Source: DATGIQ01 sp035295665
GTDB taxonomy: Bacteria; Planctomycetota; Planctomycetia; Gemmatales; Gemmataceae
Assembly (NCBI GenBank): GCA_035295665.1
Contig: DATGIQ010000442.1
Location: 1 to 6,722 of the forward strand
Reading direction: 5' to 3'
Length of the DNA: 6,722 bases
Numbering within the stretch: position 1 is the stretch's first letter; every line of letters begins with the position of its first letter. Made by a program: the position numbers and the translations under genes. Under the pieces are notes generated by a model that saw nothing but the letters and a program-made list of their open reading frames with translations, ran no database searches and was not told where the DNA came from. Positions 1 through 6,383 of the stretch are shown one piece after another.

Positions 1-354
1 GGTCGCGACCATCTGGATTCCGGTTCCGTAGCCTCGCCCAACCGCGAGACCGAGGCGATGAAGGATGGCTCGGACGCGATCGGCGATTGGCCGATCCTCA
101 ACGCTCTGGCCAACACGGCCTGCGGGGCCGGCTGGGTGAGCGTGCACCACGGCGGCGGCGTCGGCATCGGCTACAGTCTCCATGCGGGCATGGTCGTCGT
201 CGCCGATGGCAGCCCCGATGCCGAACAGCGGCTCCAGATGGTGTTGACGAGCGATCCCGCGACAGGAGTGATCCGCCATGCCGATGCGGGGTATGATGAG
301 GCCATCCAATGCGCCCACGAACACGGTGTCCAAATACCGGGAGTGAATGATTGA
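1..354 (+). CDS. hutU: Urocanate hydratase (urocanase), C-terminal part; 5' end lies outside the window
   Basis: HutU adds water to urocanate to give 4-imidazolone-5-propionate, the second step of cytoplasmic histidine breakdown, using tightly bound NAD+ as an electrophile. The reading frame is open from base 1, beginning GRDHLDSGSVASPNRETEAM, a conserved urocanase segment. It continues with the nearly invariant HHGGGVGIGYS and DPATGVIRHADAGYDEA blocks and ends at TGA 352-354. These 117 codons are roughly the last fifth of a family that is usually about 550 residues. The start is not visible, and the in-frame ATG at 58 is internal. The downstream hutI and hutG genes lie in the same direction and fit a hut operon. 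The family assignment is very secure from the motifs; only the upstream part is unseen. Confidence 0.96.
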   Translation, partial: GRDHLDSGSVASPNRETEAMKDGSDAIGDWPILNALANTACGAGWVSVHHGGGVGIGYSLHAGMVVVADGSPDAEQRLQMVLTSDPATGVIRHADAGYDEAIQCAHEHGVQIPGVND

Positions 355-361
355 AGGAAGG
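354..361 (+). promoter_or_regulatory. Shine-Dalgarno sequence that sets the DUF4058 start
   Basis: AAGGAAGG lies 9 bases before the ATG at 371 and overlaps the last base of the hutU stop codon. It favours 371 over the in-frame ATG at 347, which lies inside hutU and would put this purine tract within the coding region. ATG 377 is also in frame but is farther from the tract (15 bases). Confidence 0.6.
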
Positions 362-370
362 AACTCGATC

Positions 371-1180
371 ATGCAGATGCCATTTCCAGGTATGGATCCC
401 TATTTGGAGCACCCGGTTTTGTGGGAGAGCGTTCATCACCGGTTAATCATCAGCGTTGCAAACCAGCTTCAGCCGCGCCTTGATCCACGATATGTGGCAA
501 GCATCGAGGAGCGTGTCTATATTGAGGGGCCACAAAGGCGAATTCCCGAGGTCTGGATTCAGAAGACTCGTGGTGCTGGGAGTACACTGGCCGTCGCTGA
601 GTCAGAGACAGATGCCGCGGTTGTGTTGGAAGTGGATGATTTGGAAGTTCACGAAACGCGCGTGGAAATTCTGGACGTTTACAACAATATGAAGTTGGTG
701 GCCATCATCGAGGTCGTTAGCCCCACGAACAAGGCTGCGGGACCAGGCCGTGAGTCGTATCTGAAGAAACAGGCGGAGACTCTCGCGCGGGACTGTCACC
801 TGGTGGAGATCGACTTGCTTCGCCGAGGCCAACATGTGCTCAGCATTCCTCAGTGGCGTGCCCAAGCCTTGCAACCTTATAATTACCTCATTTGTGTGAG
901 CCGCTGGCCGGCGCGAAGTCGATTCGAACTCTATCCGTGTCCCCTCAACCAGCGGCTGCCAAGGATTCGAATCCCACTGACTGATTCCGACCCGGATGCA
1001 GCCCTGGATATCCAGGCGGCCCTGGAGCAAGTGTACAGCGAAGGCCGTTACATGTGGCGGGTGCGCTACGAGGATCCCTGCGAGCCGCCGCTGCCTGCCG
1101 ATACTCAGCAATGGGCCAACGAACGCTGGGCAGCATATCGGGCCGCGCGGTCCGACTTGTTTGAACCCAAAGGAGGATAA
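371..1180 (+). CDS. DUF4058 family protein, function unknown, inserted between hutU and hutI
   Basis: A 269-residue protein recognised as DUF4058. It has the N-terminal signature PFPGMDPYLE (residues 4-13), then VHHRLI (21-26) and IEERVYIE (45-52). The hydrophobic-strand motif IIEVVSPTNK (112-121) follows, then YLKKQ (130-134), VEIDLLRRG (145-153) and a C-terminal LDIQAALEQVYSEGRY region. There is no signal peptide or membrane segment, so it is probably cytoplasmic. Length is near normal for the family, and it looks intact. The start at 371 rests on the strong purine tract upstream and on the family N-terminus; an in-frame ATG at 347 would add eight residues and overlap hutU. The gene lies 16 bp after hutU and 7 bp before hutI, so it is almost certainly in their transcript. 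No role in histidine breakdown is known to me. The P59-E60 and E114-to-K121 elements resemble the core of Uma2/PD-(D/E)XK nuclease-like folds, which is inference only. Confidence 0.88.
   Translation: MQMPFPGMDPYLEHPVLWESVHHRLIISVANQLQPRLDPRYVASIEERVYIEGPQRRIPEVWIQKTRGAGSTLAVAESETDAAVVLEVDDLEVHETRVEILDVYNNMKLVAIIEVVSPTNKAAGPGRESYLKKQAETLARDCHLVEIDLLRRGQHVLSIPQWRAQALQPYNYLICVSRWPARSRFELYPCPLNQRLPRIRIPLTDSDPDAALDIQAALEQVYSEGRYMWRVRYEDPCEPPLPADTQQWANERWAAYRAARSDLFEPKGG
1169..1177 (+). promoter_or_regulatory. Shine-Dalgarno sequence for hutI inside the DUF4058 3' end
   Basis: AAAGGAGGA sits in the last codons of the DUF4058 gene. Its AGGAGG core (1171-1176) is 11 bases before ATG 1188. It sets the hutI start at 1188, even though the frame stays open upstream to an in-frame ATG at 996 inside the DUF4058 gene. 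The layout suggests translational coupling of the two genes. Confidence 0.65.
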
Positions 1181-1187
1181 GGCGAGC

Positions 1188-2510
1188 ATGGAGCAAAGGC
1201 CAACCGCTGTGCCCCCCCCGTCTTCGCCCCTCGTTATTCGGAATGCCGCGCAGGTTGTTTGCGTATCCCAGCATGGTGAACGAGTCAAGCATGGATCGAG
1301 TATGCGTGACTTGGCCGTGCTCAATAACGGTAGTGTGCTCATCGAGGATGGGAAGATCACGTGGATTGGTCCGATCGCCGAGATGCCCCCAGTCGCAGCA
1401 TGCGCCACCATTCTGGATGCTGCGAACAAAACCGTGCTTCCCGGGTTCGTCGATAGCCATACCCACCTCCTCTTCGCCGGGGCACGCGCGGACGAGTTTG
1501 AAGCCCGTCTCGAGGGGCTGAGCTATCAAGAAATCGCCGCGCGCGGAGGCGGGATTAACGCCACCGTGCGGTCTGTGCGTGCGGCCAGTGCTGACCAGTT
1601 GAAAGCCATGGCACGCCGCCGTCTTCAGCGCCTGCTCCGCTTCGGCGTGACCACGGTGGAAGTGAAGAGCGGCTACGGCCTCACCCTCGTCGATGAGATC
1701 AAATGCCTGGAAGTCATTGGCCAGCTCAACGCGGAGGGGCCCTTCGAGTTGGTCCCCACGTTTCTGGGTGCGCACGCTGTGCCGCCGGAATACCGGGACG
1801 ACCGCGAAGGATACGTTCAGTTCCTGATCGACGAGATGTTGCCCGAGGTCGCCCATCGCCGGCTCGCCGAATTCTGCGATGTCTTCTGCGAGAAGAATGT
1901 TTTTAGCCTGGCGGAATCCGAACGCATCCTGACCAGAGCCCGGTGCCTGGGCTTGCAAATGAAACTGCACGCCGATGAGTTGAGCCCGCTGGGCGGGGCC
2001 GAACTCGCCGGCCGACTTGGGGCTCGGTCGGCCGACCATCTCCTCTGCATCAGCGATGCCGGGATCGAGGCCCTTGCACAATCCGGCACCGTGGCCACAT
2101 TGCTACCTGGTACGGCATTCTTCCTGGGCCTGGCCTATGCACCGGCCCGCCGTCTCATGGAGCGTGGCCTGGCCGTGGCCGTGGCCAGCGACTGCAATCC
2201 CGGCACGTGTCCAACCGAAAACCTGCCGCTCGTCGGGGCCATGGCGTGCACGCAAATGAAAATGCTCCCCTCCGAAGTGATCACCGCCCTGACGCTCAAC
2301 GCCGCTGCGGCCGTCGGACGGGCAGATCGCATTGGGTCGCTGGAAGTCGGTAAACAGGCCGACCTGATCGTTTGCGATGTTCCCGACTATCGCCACCTTT
2401 TTTACCACTTTGGAGTCAATCATGTCTGGCGGGTCATCAAACGTGGCCAGGTGGTTTCCGTTGCTGGAACCAGCAGCGCTGCCCCAGGAGCCCATGCGCC
2501 GGCCGGATGA
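1188..2510 (+). CDS. hutI: Imidazolonepropionase
   Basis: HutI is a cytoplasmic amidohydrolase that opens the ring of 4-imidazolone-5-propionate to give N-formimidoyl-L-glutamate, the third step of histidine degradation. The 440-residue protein has the amidohydrolase barrel with all expected metal and catalytic positions. These are HTH at residues 91-93, GAHAVP with H196, KLHADE with H261 and E264, H284 in SADHL, and D335 in ASDCNPGT. They match the ligands and catalytic residues known in Bacillus subtilis HutI. Substrate-side motifs RGGGINATV and EVKSGYGL are also present. The C-terminal composite domain ends with GKQADLIVCDVPDY and HVWRVIKRGQVV. The start at 1188 is fixed by the strong ribosome site before it. 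A short Ala/Pro-rich tail (about residues 425-440) is encoded where the gene overlaps hutG by 89 bp. A run of eight C at 1212-1219 lies in the N-terminal, non-conserved leader. Confidence 0.96.
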   Translation: MEQRPTAVPPPSSPLVIRNAAQVVCVSQHGERVKHGSSMRDLAVLNNGSVLIEDGKITWIGPIAEMPPVAACATILDAANKTVLPGFVDSHTHLLFAGARADEFEARLEGLSYQEIAARGGGINATVRSVRAASADQLKAMARRRLQRLLRFGVTTVEVKSGYGLTLVDEIKCLEVIGQLNAEGPFELVPTFLGAHAVPPEYRDDREGYVQFLIDEMLPEVAHRRLAEFCDVFCEKNVFSLAESERILTRARCLGLQMKLHADELSPLGGAELAGRLGARSADHLLCISDAGIEALAQSGTVATLLPGTAFFLGLAYAPARRLMERGLAVAVASDCNPGTCPTENLPLVGAMACTQMKMLPSEVITALTLNAAAAVGRADRIGSLEVGKQADLIVCDVPDYRHLFYHFGVNHVWRVIKRGQVVSVAGTSSAAPGAHAPAG

Positions 2511-3468
2511 CCCGCGGCTCGGCGAAATGATCGAAACCTGGAACGGGGACGAGGCCGCCTTCACACCGGGCCGCGCCGTCCTCCTCGGCTTCCCCCAAGA
2601 TGAAGGAGTCCGTCGGAATGGTGGCCGGACCGGTGCGGCAGAGGCACCCAATGAAATCCGCCGGTGGCTCCGCCGGCTCACGCCGTGGGATTGCCAAGCG
2701 AATCTATCCCTTGCTGATCCTCGCCCGCTCGATCTAGGCAATGCTCGAATCGCAGGGGAGTTGGAAGAGAGCCAGGCGGCCGTCGGCGACATCATTGGGG
2801 CGGTCTTGCAACGGGGTGCGATCCCGATTGTGCTGGGCGGCGGCCACGAGACGGCGTTTGGGCATTACCTGGGTTATGCCGCGGCACGCAGGAAGGTGGC
2901 CATCATCAATCTCGATGCTCACCTCGACCTCCGTCCGCTTTTGGATGGCAAAGGGCACAGCGGTTCGCCCTTTCGGCAGGCGTTGGAACACGGCACGCAT
3001 CCGCTTGCCGGAGAGCACTATGTCTGCCTGGGTGCGCAACCTCACTCCGTCAGCCGCCACCATTGGCATTACGCTTGCCAGCACGGGTGCACGGTCCGAT
3101 GGGGCGACGAAGTGCGGCACTGCCTGGGGCAGAGCATCCGAGAGGGGTATGACCGGCTGTCCGGTGGCGGTCGCCCGGTGTATGTCAGCATTGATGCCGA
3201 CGTCGTCCGAGCGGCCGATGTGATGGGCGTCAGCGCACCGAACTCGCTGGGATTGTCGGGAGCAGAAGTGGCAGCTTGTGCTCGGATGGCGGGGAGTTTG
3301 CCGCACGTATCGAGTCTCGACCTTGTGGAAATCAATCCCCGGCTGGACCGTGATCATCAGAGCGCCCGCTGGGGCGCCCTCGTGGTGTGGAGTTTTCTGG
3401 CCGGCCTGGCCAGCCGGCAAAGAGGCAGCCAGCTGTCCCCAGATAGCAGTACTAACCGGGCAACCTGA
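2422..3468 (+). CDS. hutG: Formimidoylglutamase, arginase/ureohydrolase family (HutG type)
   Basis: Predicted to hydrolyse N-formimidoyl-L-glutamate to glutamate and formamide at a binuclear manganese centre, completing the hut pathway. The 348-residue protein has the ureohydrolase metal motifs: GGGHE (H142), LDAHLDLR (D165, H167, D169) and SIDAD (D258, D260). It also has SGSPFRQ (180-186) and LDLVEINPRLD (299-309). The metal loop continues into GVSAPNSLGLSG. That resembles the VSAPAALG segment of enterobacterial HutG more than the DPAxAPG loop of arginase or agmatinase, and it favours formimidoylglutamase. The start at 2422 is preceded by TGGAG six bases upstream and keeps the family N-terminal segment WFPLLEP; ATG 2494 is a shorter alternative. 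The gene overlaps hutI by 89 bp in another frame and runs 17 bp into the convergent tatD. Agmatinase or another ureohydrolase activity is less likely given the context. Confidence 0.9.
   Translation: MSGGSSNVARWFPLLEPAALPQEPMRRPDDPRLGEMIETWNGDEAAFTPGRAVLLGFPQDEGVRRNGGRTGAAEAPNEIRRWLRRLTPWDCQANLSLADPRPLDLGNARIAGELEESQAAVGDIIGAVLQRGAIPIVLGGGHETAFGHYLGYAAARRKVAIINLDAHLDLRPLLDGKGHSGSPFRQALEHGTHPLAGEHYVCLGAQPHSVSRHHWHYACQHGCTVRWGDEVRHCLGQSIREGYDRLSGGGRPVYVSIDADVVRAADVMGVSAPNSLGLSGAEVAACARMAGSLPHVSSLDLVEINPRLDRDHQSARWGALVVWSFLAGLASRQRGSQLSPDSSTNRAT
3400..3418. repeat. Inverted repeat near the converging 3' ends of hutG and tatD
   Basis: GCCGGC at 3400-3405 and GCCGGC at 3413-3418 can pair around a 7-base spacer (CTGGCCA). 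The element lies within the last codons of hutG and 34 bp past the tatD stop. It could form a hairpin in either transcript, but neither strand has the run of T expected of an intrinsic terminator directly after it. It may simply reflect GC-rich codons for LAGLASR. The pairing is seen in the sequence; a transcriptional role is only a guess. Confidence 0.3.
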
Positions 3469-4237
3469 AGAGTTGCTTTGCGTTTCTGGTCAATTGTTCC
3501 GCCAACATCAGCAATTGCGTGCCTCGTGCCGACGCCAGACAGGTTGCCGTATGGATCACAAAAGCCGGTTCATTGCGCCGACCCCGCACGGGCACCGGGG
3601 CGAGGTAAGGGCTGTCGGTTTCCACCAGCAAGCGGTCCGCCGGAATTCCGACCGCCACTGCCCGCACGTTCTGCGCGTTTTTGTAGGTCACCATGCCGGC
3701 AAACGAGATGTGCAGCCCCATCGCCAGGCAATGCTCGGCCGTGGCGGCATCACCGGTGAAGGAGTGCATCACGCCGCGTACGGGACCGTTCCGCTCATAG
3801 TCTTCACGAAGCATCCGCACGATATCCGCTTCCGCTTCGCGGCAGTGAATCACCACGGGCAGGTGATGGCGGCGGGCCAACTGCAAATGCCGGGCAAAAT
3901 AGACTTCCTGCTGTGGAAAAGGGGTCGAATCCCAGTGTCGATCCAGGCCGGTCTCTCCGATGGCCACAACCCGGTTCTGCGTTGCCAGGTTGGCCACCGT
4001 TTCCCAATCCCGAGGACCTGCCTGGGCGACGTGGTTGGGCTGGATGCCCACGGAGGCCGCCAGCGCAGGAAAGCGCTGAGCCAAGCCCACACACACCGCG
4101 CTCGAAGAAGCAGTCGTGGCGATGCTGACGATGTGGCCAACTCCGGCCGCGGTAGCACGTTCAAGCACTGCCGGCAGGTCCTGCTGGAACTGCTCGTCAT
4201 CGAGATGGGCGTGTGTATCGATCAGTTGCAGAGCCAC
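3452..4237 (-). CDS. tatD: TatD family metal-dependent hydrolase (putative 3'-5' exonuclease)
   Basis: TatD proteins are cytoplasmic TIM-barrel metallohydrolases with Mg/Mn-dependent DNase or RNA exonuclease activity, linked to DNA repair and quality control. Counted from GTG 4237, the 261-residue protein shows the full metal set. It has LIDTHAHLD (H9, H11), IGETGLD (E95), VVIHCRE (H131), VMHSFTG (H158) and ETDSPYLAP (D208), plus the family segment ISFAGMVTYKNAQ. Length is normal. The start is uncertain. GTG 4237 gives the family-like N-terminus ALQLIDTHAHLD. A TTG at 4273 would add 12 residues and follow the upstream stop by 14 bp. Neither has a clear ribosome site, and no in-frame ATG fits. 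The gene follows the nuo operon end on the same strand and overlaps hutG convergently by 17 bp. The usual GxHPH after the second strand is GIQPN here. Confidence 0.92.
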   Translation of the reverse strand: MALQLIDTHAHLDDEQFQQDLPAVLERATAAGVGHIVSIATTASSSAVCVGLAQRFPALAASVGIQPNHVAQAGPRDWETVANLATQNRVVAIGETGLDRHWDSTPFPQQEVYFARHLQLARRHHLPVVIHCREAEADIVRMLREDYERNGPVRGVMHSFTGDAATAEHCLAMGLHISFAGMVTYKNAQNVRAVAVGIPADRLLVETDSPYLAPVPVRGRRNEPAFVIHTATCLASARGTQLLMLAEQLTRNAKQLFRLPG

Positions 4238-4259
4238 AGGATGCTTATCCGCTCGAGAG

Positions 4260-4285
4260 GGGTCTGCCCGCAAAAATCGGGACCC
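4260..4285 (-). other. Possible hairpin between the small helical gene and tatD
   Basis: Read on the minus strand, GGGTC then CCG pairs with CGG and then GACCC around a 7-base loop (ATTTTTG). This gives an 8-bp stem with a 3-base bulge on one side. It begins just after the upstream gene's stop codon and ends about 22 bases before GTG 4237. It could affect processing or translation of tatD. It would overlap the alternative TTG start at 4273. There is no T tract after the stem, so a standard intrinsic terminator is unlikely. Confidence 0.3.
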
Positions 4286-4287
4286 GG

Positions 4288-4743
4288 TCAGGGATGCACG
4301 ACGGATTCCGGATGGGCGGTCGTCAGTGCTTCCAGCGTCTTGCGGTGTTGCCGTTTCATGTCGAGAAGTTTCTGAATCTCGGCACGGCTGTCGGGATCCG
4401 TCAGGGTAATCACGTCATTTTCAAGGTCCCGAATGCAGCGGTCCTCGGCGTCCACCAACATCGGCAGCAAATGGTCCAGTGACACGAAATTCAGCGTCGT
4501 AAAGTCGACGGGATAAGATCCCAAGTGGGGGACTGGGATCCGGTTACGCACCAGGAATTTCGCAAATGCGGTGATGGCGGGCTGTTCTTCGCCAATCAGC
4601 GTCTGCAATTGAGCCAACGCTTCCTTTTCCTCCGGACGGGTCCACGGAAAGGAATCCCGGACATACTGCAAGAGCGAGCGGCTCTCGCGCCGCAGAATCG
4701 CCTGAAGCCGAGCTTGGGTTTTGGGATCCTGCATGACAGCCAT
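4288..4743 (-). CDS. Uncharacterised 151-residue helical protein downstream of nuoN; possible ferritin-like fold
   Basis: I do not recognise a named family. The sequence reads as four probable amphipathic helices: about residues 8-31, 38-69, 85-113 and 117-143. A conserved-looking loop, RNRIPVPHLGSYPVDF (66-81), lies between helices two and three. There is no signal peptide or transmembrane segment. E20, E53, E100 and H133 fall roughly where bacterioferritin-type proteins place metal ligands, one per helix. However, the ExxH pairs of a full di-iron site are absent, so a ferritin-like fold is a guess and iron binding is doubtful. The start at ATG 4743 is 5 bp after the nuoN stop. GGGGGAT and AAGG precede it within the nuoN end, suggesting translational coupling. 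ATG 4734 is an alternative, and the frame stays open far upstream inside nuoN. The link to nuoN suggests co-expression with Complex I, not a proven role in it. Confidence 0.8.
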   Translation of the reverse strand: MAVMQDPKTQARLQAILRRESRSLLQYVRDSFPWTRPEEKEALAQLQTLIGEEQPAITAFAKFLVRNRIPVPHLGSYPVDFTTLNFVSLDHLLPMLVDAEDRCIRDLENDVITLTDPDSRAEIQKLLDMKRQHRKTLEALTTAHPESVVHP

Positions 4744-4748
4744 TGTCC

Positions 4749-6383
4749 TTATCCCCCGACGCGTGCCGGTGCCAGTGGTGTCGATTTTTGTTCGATCACC
4801 TTGAAGTGCGAAACGCCTTGTTGGCTGTACTCCGTCAACGGATACCAGTTCGGCAAAATGCCGAGCACGAAGACAGCCGCCGCCAGTAACGAAGAATACA
4901 GGGCGGAACTCCACGGCAGACGCAACGGTGGGGGCGCATGGCCTCCGAGATCTTCGACCGGTTTTTCCAGGGCTATGACTTTCATGACCTTGATGTAATA
5001 CACCAGGCTGATGACCGTATTGATCGCTCCGATGACGAGCAGGGCGTACATGGTAAAGCTGAGACCGGGGGCGTCCGTGCGGTATTCCTGGCCCGCTTCA
5101 AAGAGCACCCAAAAGATTTGGAACTTCGCCGCAAAGCCCACCAGCGGCGGAATGCCCAATAGACTAAAAAGAAACACTCCCAGCGTGACGGCCATGACCG
5201 GCGCCCGGTGCATTAGTCCCCGATAGCTGCTGAGATCCTCCGAGCCGGTCTGGTTGCGAAGGAACGCCACGACCGCGAAAGCGCCCAGGTTCATAAACAG
5301 GTATGCAATGAGGTAAAAGAGGACCGCGCTGACGCCGTCCCGAGTGAAGGTGGCCAAACCCATCATCATGTAACCGGCGTGAGCGATGGTCGAGTAGGCG
5401 AGAAGTCGTTTGAGGTTTGTTTGAAGATAAGCGGCCAAATTGCCGAAGGTGGCCGTGATGGCCGCGACGACCGCAACGGCGGTGCCAAGATACTGGGCCA
5501 TTTTCAACCAAGTGTCATAGTCCGGAGTAAGACTACTCAGGCCGGCCAAGGCTAAACCAAAGCGTGCCAGGAGCGCCAGGCCAGCCCCCTTGGAAGCCAC
5601 GGACAAGAACCCCGCCACTTCAGCAGACGCACCCTCGAACACGTCCGGGCACCAGAAATGGAACGGCACTGCCGAGATTTTGAACGCGAAGCCCACCAGC
5701 ACAAACAGCGTTCCGAGCACGAGGATCGAATCCAGGCCCGTCGACGTCTTGAGGAGGATCGCAAATCCACTAGCCACATCCGGCAGATACGCTGTGCCAA
5801 ACTTGCCCGCCAGCAGACTGATGCCGTAGAGCATGATGCCGGAGGCCCCGCCGCCATACACGACGTATTTGAGGGCCGCCTCGCTGCTTTGCCGCTTCCC
5901 CTTGAGAAAGCCGGCCAGGGCGTAGCTGGGCAGACTCGCCATCTCCACGCCGATAAAGACCATCAGCAGATGATTGGCCGAAGCCATTAGCGACATTCCC
6001 ACGATCGCGCCCAGCAACAGGGCATAGAAGTCGGCCGAATCCTCCCTGTCTGGAATGCCCGTCAGCATCGATAACCAGATGACCAGCACCGTGAAGGCGA
6101 GCAAAAACATCCGCAGGAAGAGCGTGAAATTATCATAGGCAAGGAGGCCCGTGAACATGACGCCGGGCCGGATTCCCTCGGTCCACTGTTGCCAATTGAG
6201 TCCGAGGGCGATCACGGTCAGGCACAAGGCAATCGATCCCAAATGCAGACGGTTGAGACCCCGGAACAGTCGGAGCACCAGCATGAGCACAATCGTGAAG
6301 CACAAGACCAGCTCCGGTGCAAAGCGAAGCAGATCATCGTTCAAATTCAATTGCAGCGTTTCCAGCCAATTGTGCAGATACAT
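4749..6383 (-). CDS. nuoN: NADH-quinone oxidoreductase subunit N (NuoN)
   Basis: NuoN is one of three antiporter-like proton-pumping subunits in the membrane arm of bacterial Complex I. The 544-residue protein is dominated by hydrophobic helices, consistent with the 14-helix family fold, and is longer than E. coli NuoN (485). Key charged residues are present. E147 lies in FIGVEMASLPSYALAGF. K235 lies in AFKISAVPFHFWCPDVFEGA, the classic proton-channel block. K265 lies in SVASKG and K420 in GFAAKFQIF. They correspond to the E. coli NuoN residues E133, K217, K247 and K395. The C-terminal tail after about residue 513 is polar and variable. The start ATG 6383 gives a family-like N-terminus but has no Shine-Dalgarno sequence upstream. 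It follows nuoM by 62 bp on the same strand, the usual M-N order, so this is the end of a nuo operon. Confidence 0.96.
   Translation of the reverse strand: MYLHNWLETLQLNLNDDLLRFAPELVLCFTIVLMLVLRLFRGLNRLHLGSIALCLTVIALGLNWQQWTEGIRPGVMFTGLLAYDNFTLFLRMFLLAFTVLVIWLSMLTGIPDREDSADFYALLLGAIVGMSLMASANHLLMVFIGVEMASLPSYALAGFLKGKRQSSEAALKYVVYGGGASGIMLYGISLLAGKFGTAYLPDVASGFAILLKTSTGLDSILVLGTLFVLVGFAFKISAVPFHFWCPDVFEGASAEVAGFLSVASKGAGLALLARFGLALAGLSSLTPDYDTWLKMAQYLGTAVAVVAAITATFGNLAAYLQTNLKRLLAYSTIAHAGYMMMGLATFTRDGVSAVLFYLIAYLFMNLGAFAVVAFLRNQTGSEDLSSYRGLMHRAPVMAVTLGVFLFSLLGIPPLVGFAAKFQIFWVLFEAGQEYRTDAPGLSFTMYALLVIGAINTVISLVYYIKVMKVIALEKPVEDLGGHAPPPLRLPWSSALYSSLLAAAVFVLGILPNWYPLTEYSQQGVSHFKVIEQKSTPLAPARVGG

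Noticed and set aside
996..1187. Upstream extension of the hutI frame to ATG 996
   Set aside because: The extension lies inside the DUF4058 coding region, shows no homology to HutI, and the strong ribosome site is placed for ATG 1188.
945..2081. Long minus-strand open frame opposite the DUF4058 gene and hutI
   Set aside because: It shadows two clearly conserved plus-strand genes, has no recognisable domains and is low in plausible protein signatures. Long antisense frames are expected in GC-rich coding DNA.
2166..2188. GTGGCC-type hexamer repetition in hutI
   Set aside because: It encodes the conserved Leu-Ala-Val-Ala-Val-Ala strand before SDCNPGT, so codon choice explains it.
2103..2795. 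Minus-strand open frame opposite hutI and hutG
   Set aside because: It is antisense to two verified conserved genes, is of biased composition, and has no ribosome site.
3400..3418. Intrinsic bidirectional terminator at the GCCGGC inverted repeat
   Set aside because: The stem is only 6 bp and no T run follows it on either strand; kept only as a repeat.
3278..4375. Long plus-strand open frame opposite tatD
   Set aside because: It lies antisense to tatD, whose metal-binding motifs are intact, and its translation is rich in Arg, His and Gln with no known motif.
4744..4914. Upstream extension of the small helical gene to 4914
   Set aside because: It lies inside the nuoN 3' end, and its residues look like an out-of-frame shadow. 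The start at 4743 has purine-rich signals and follows the nuoN stop.
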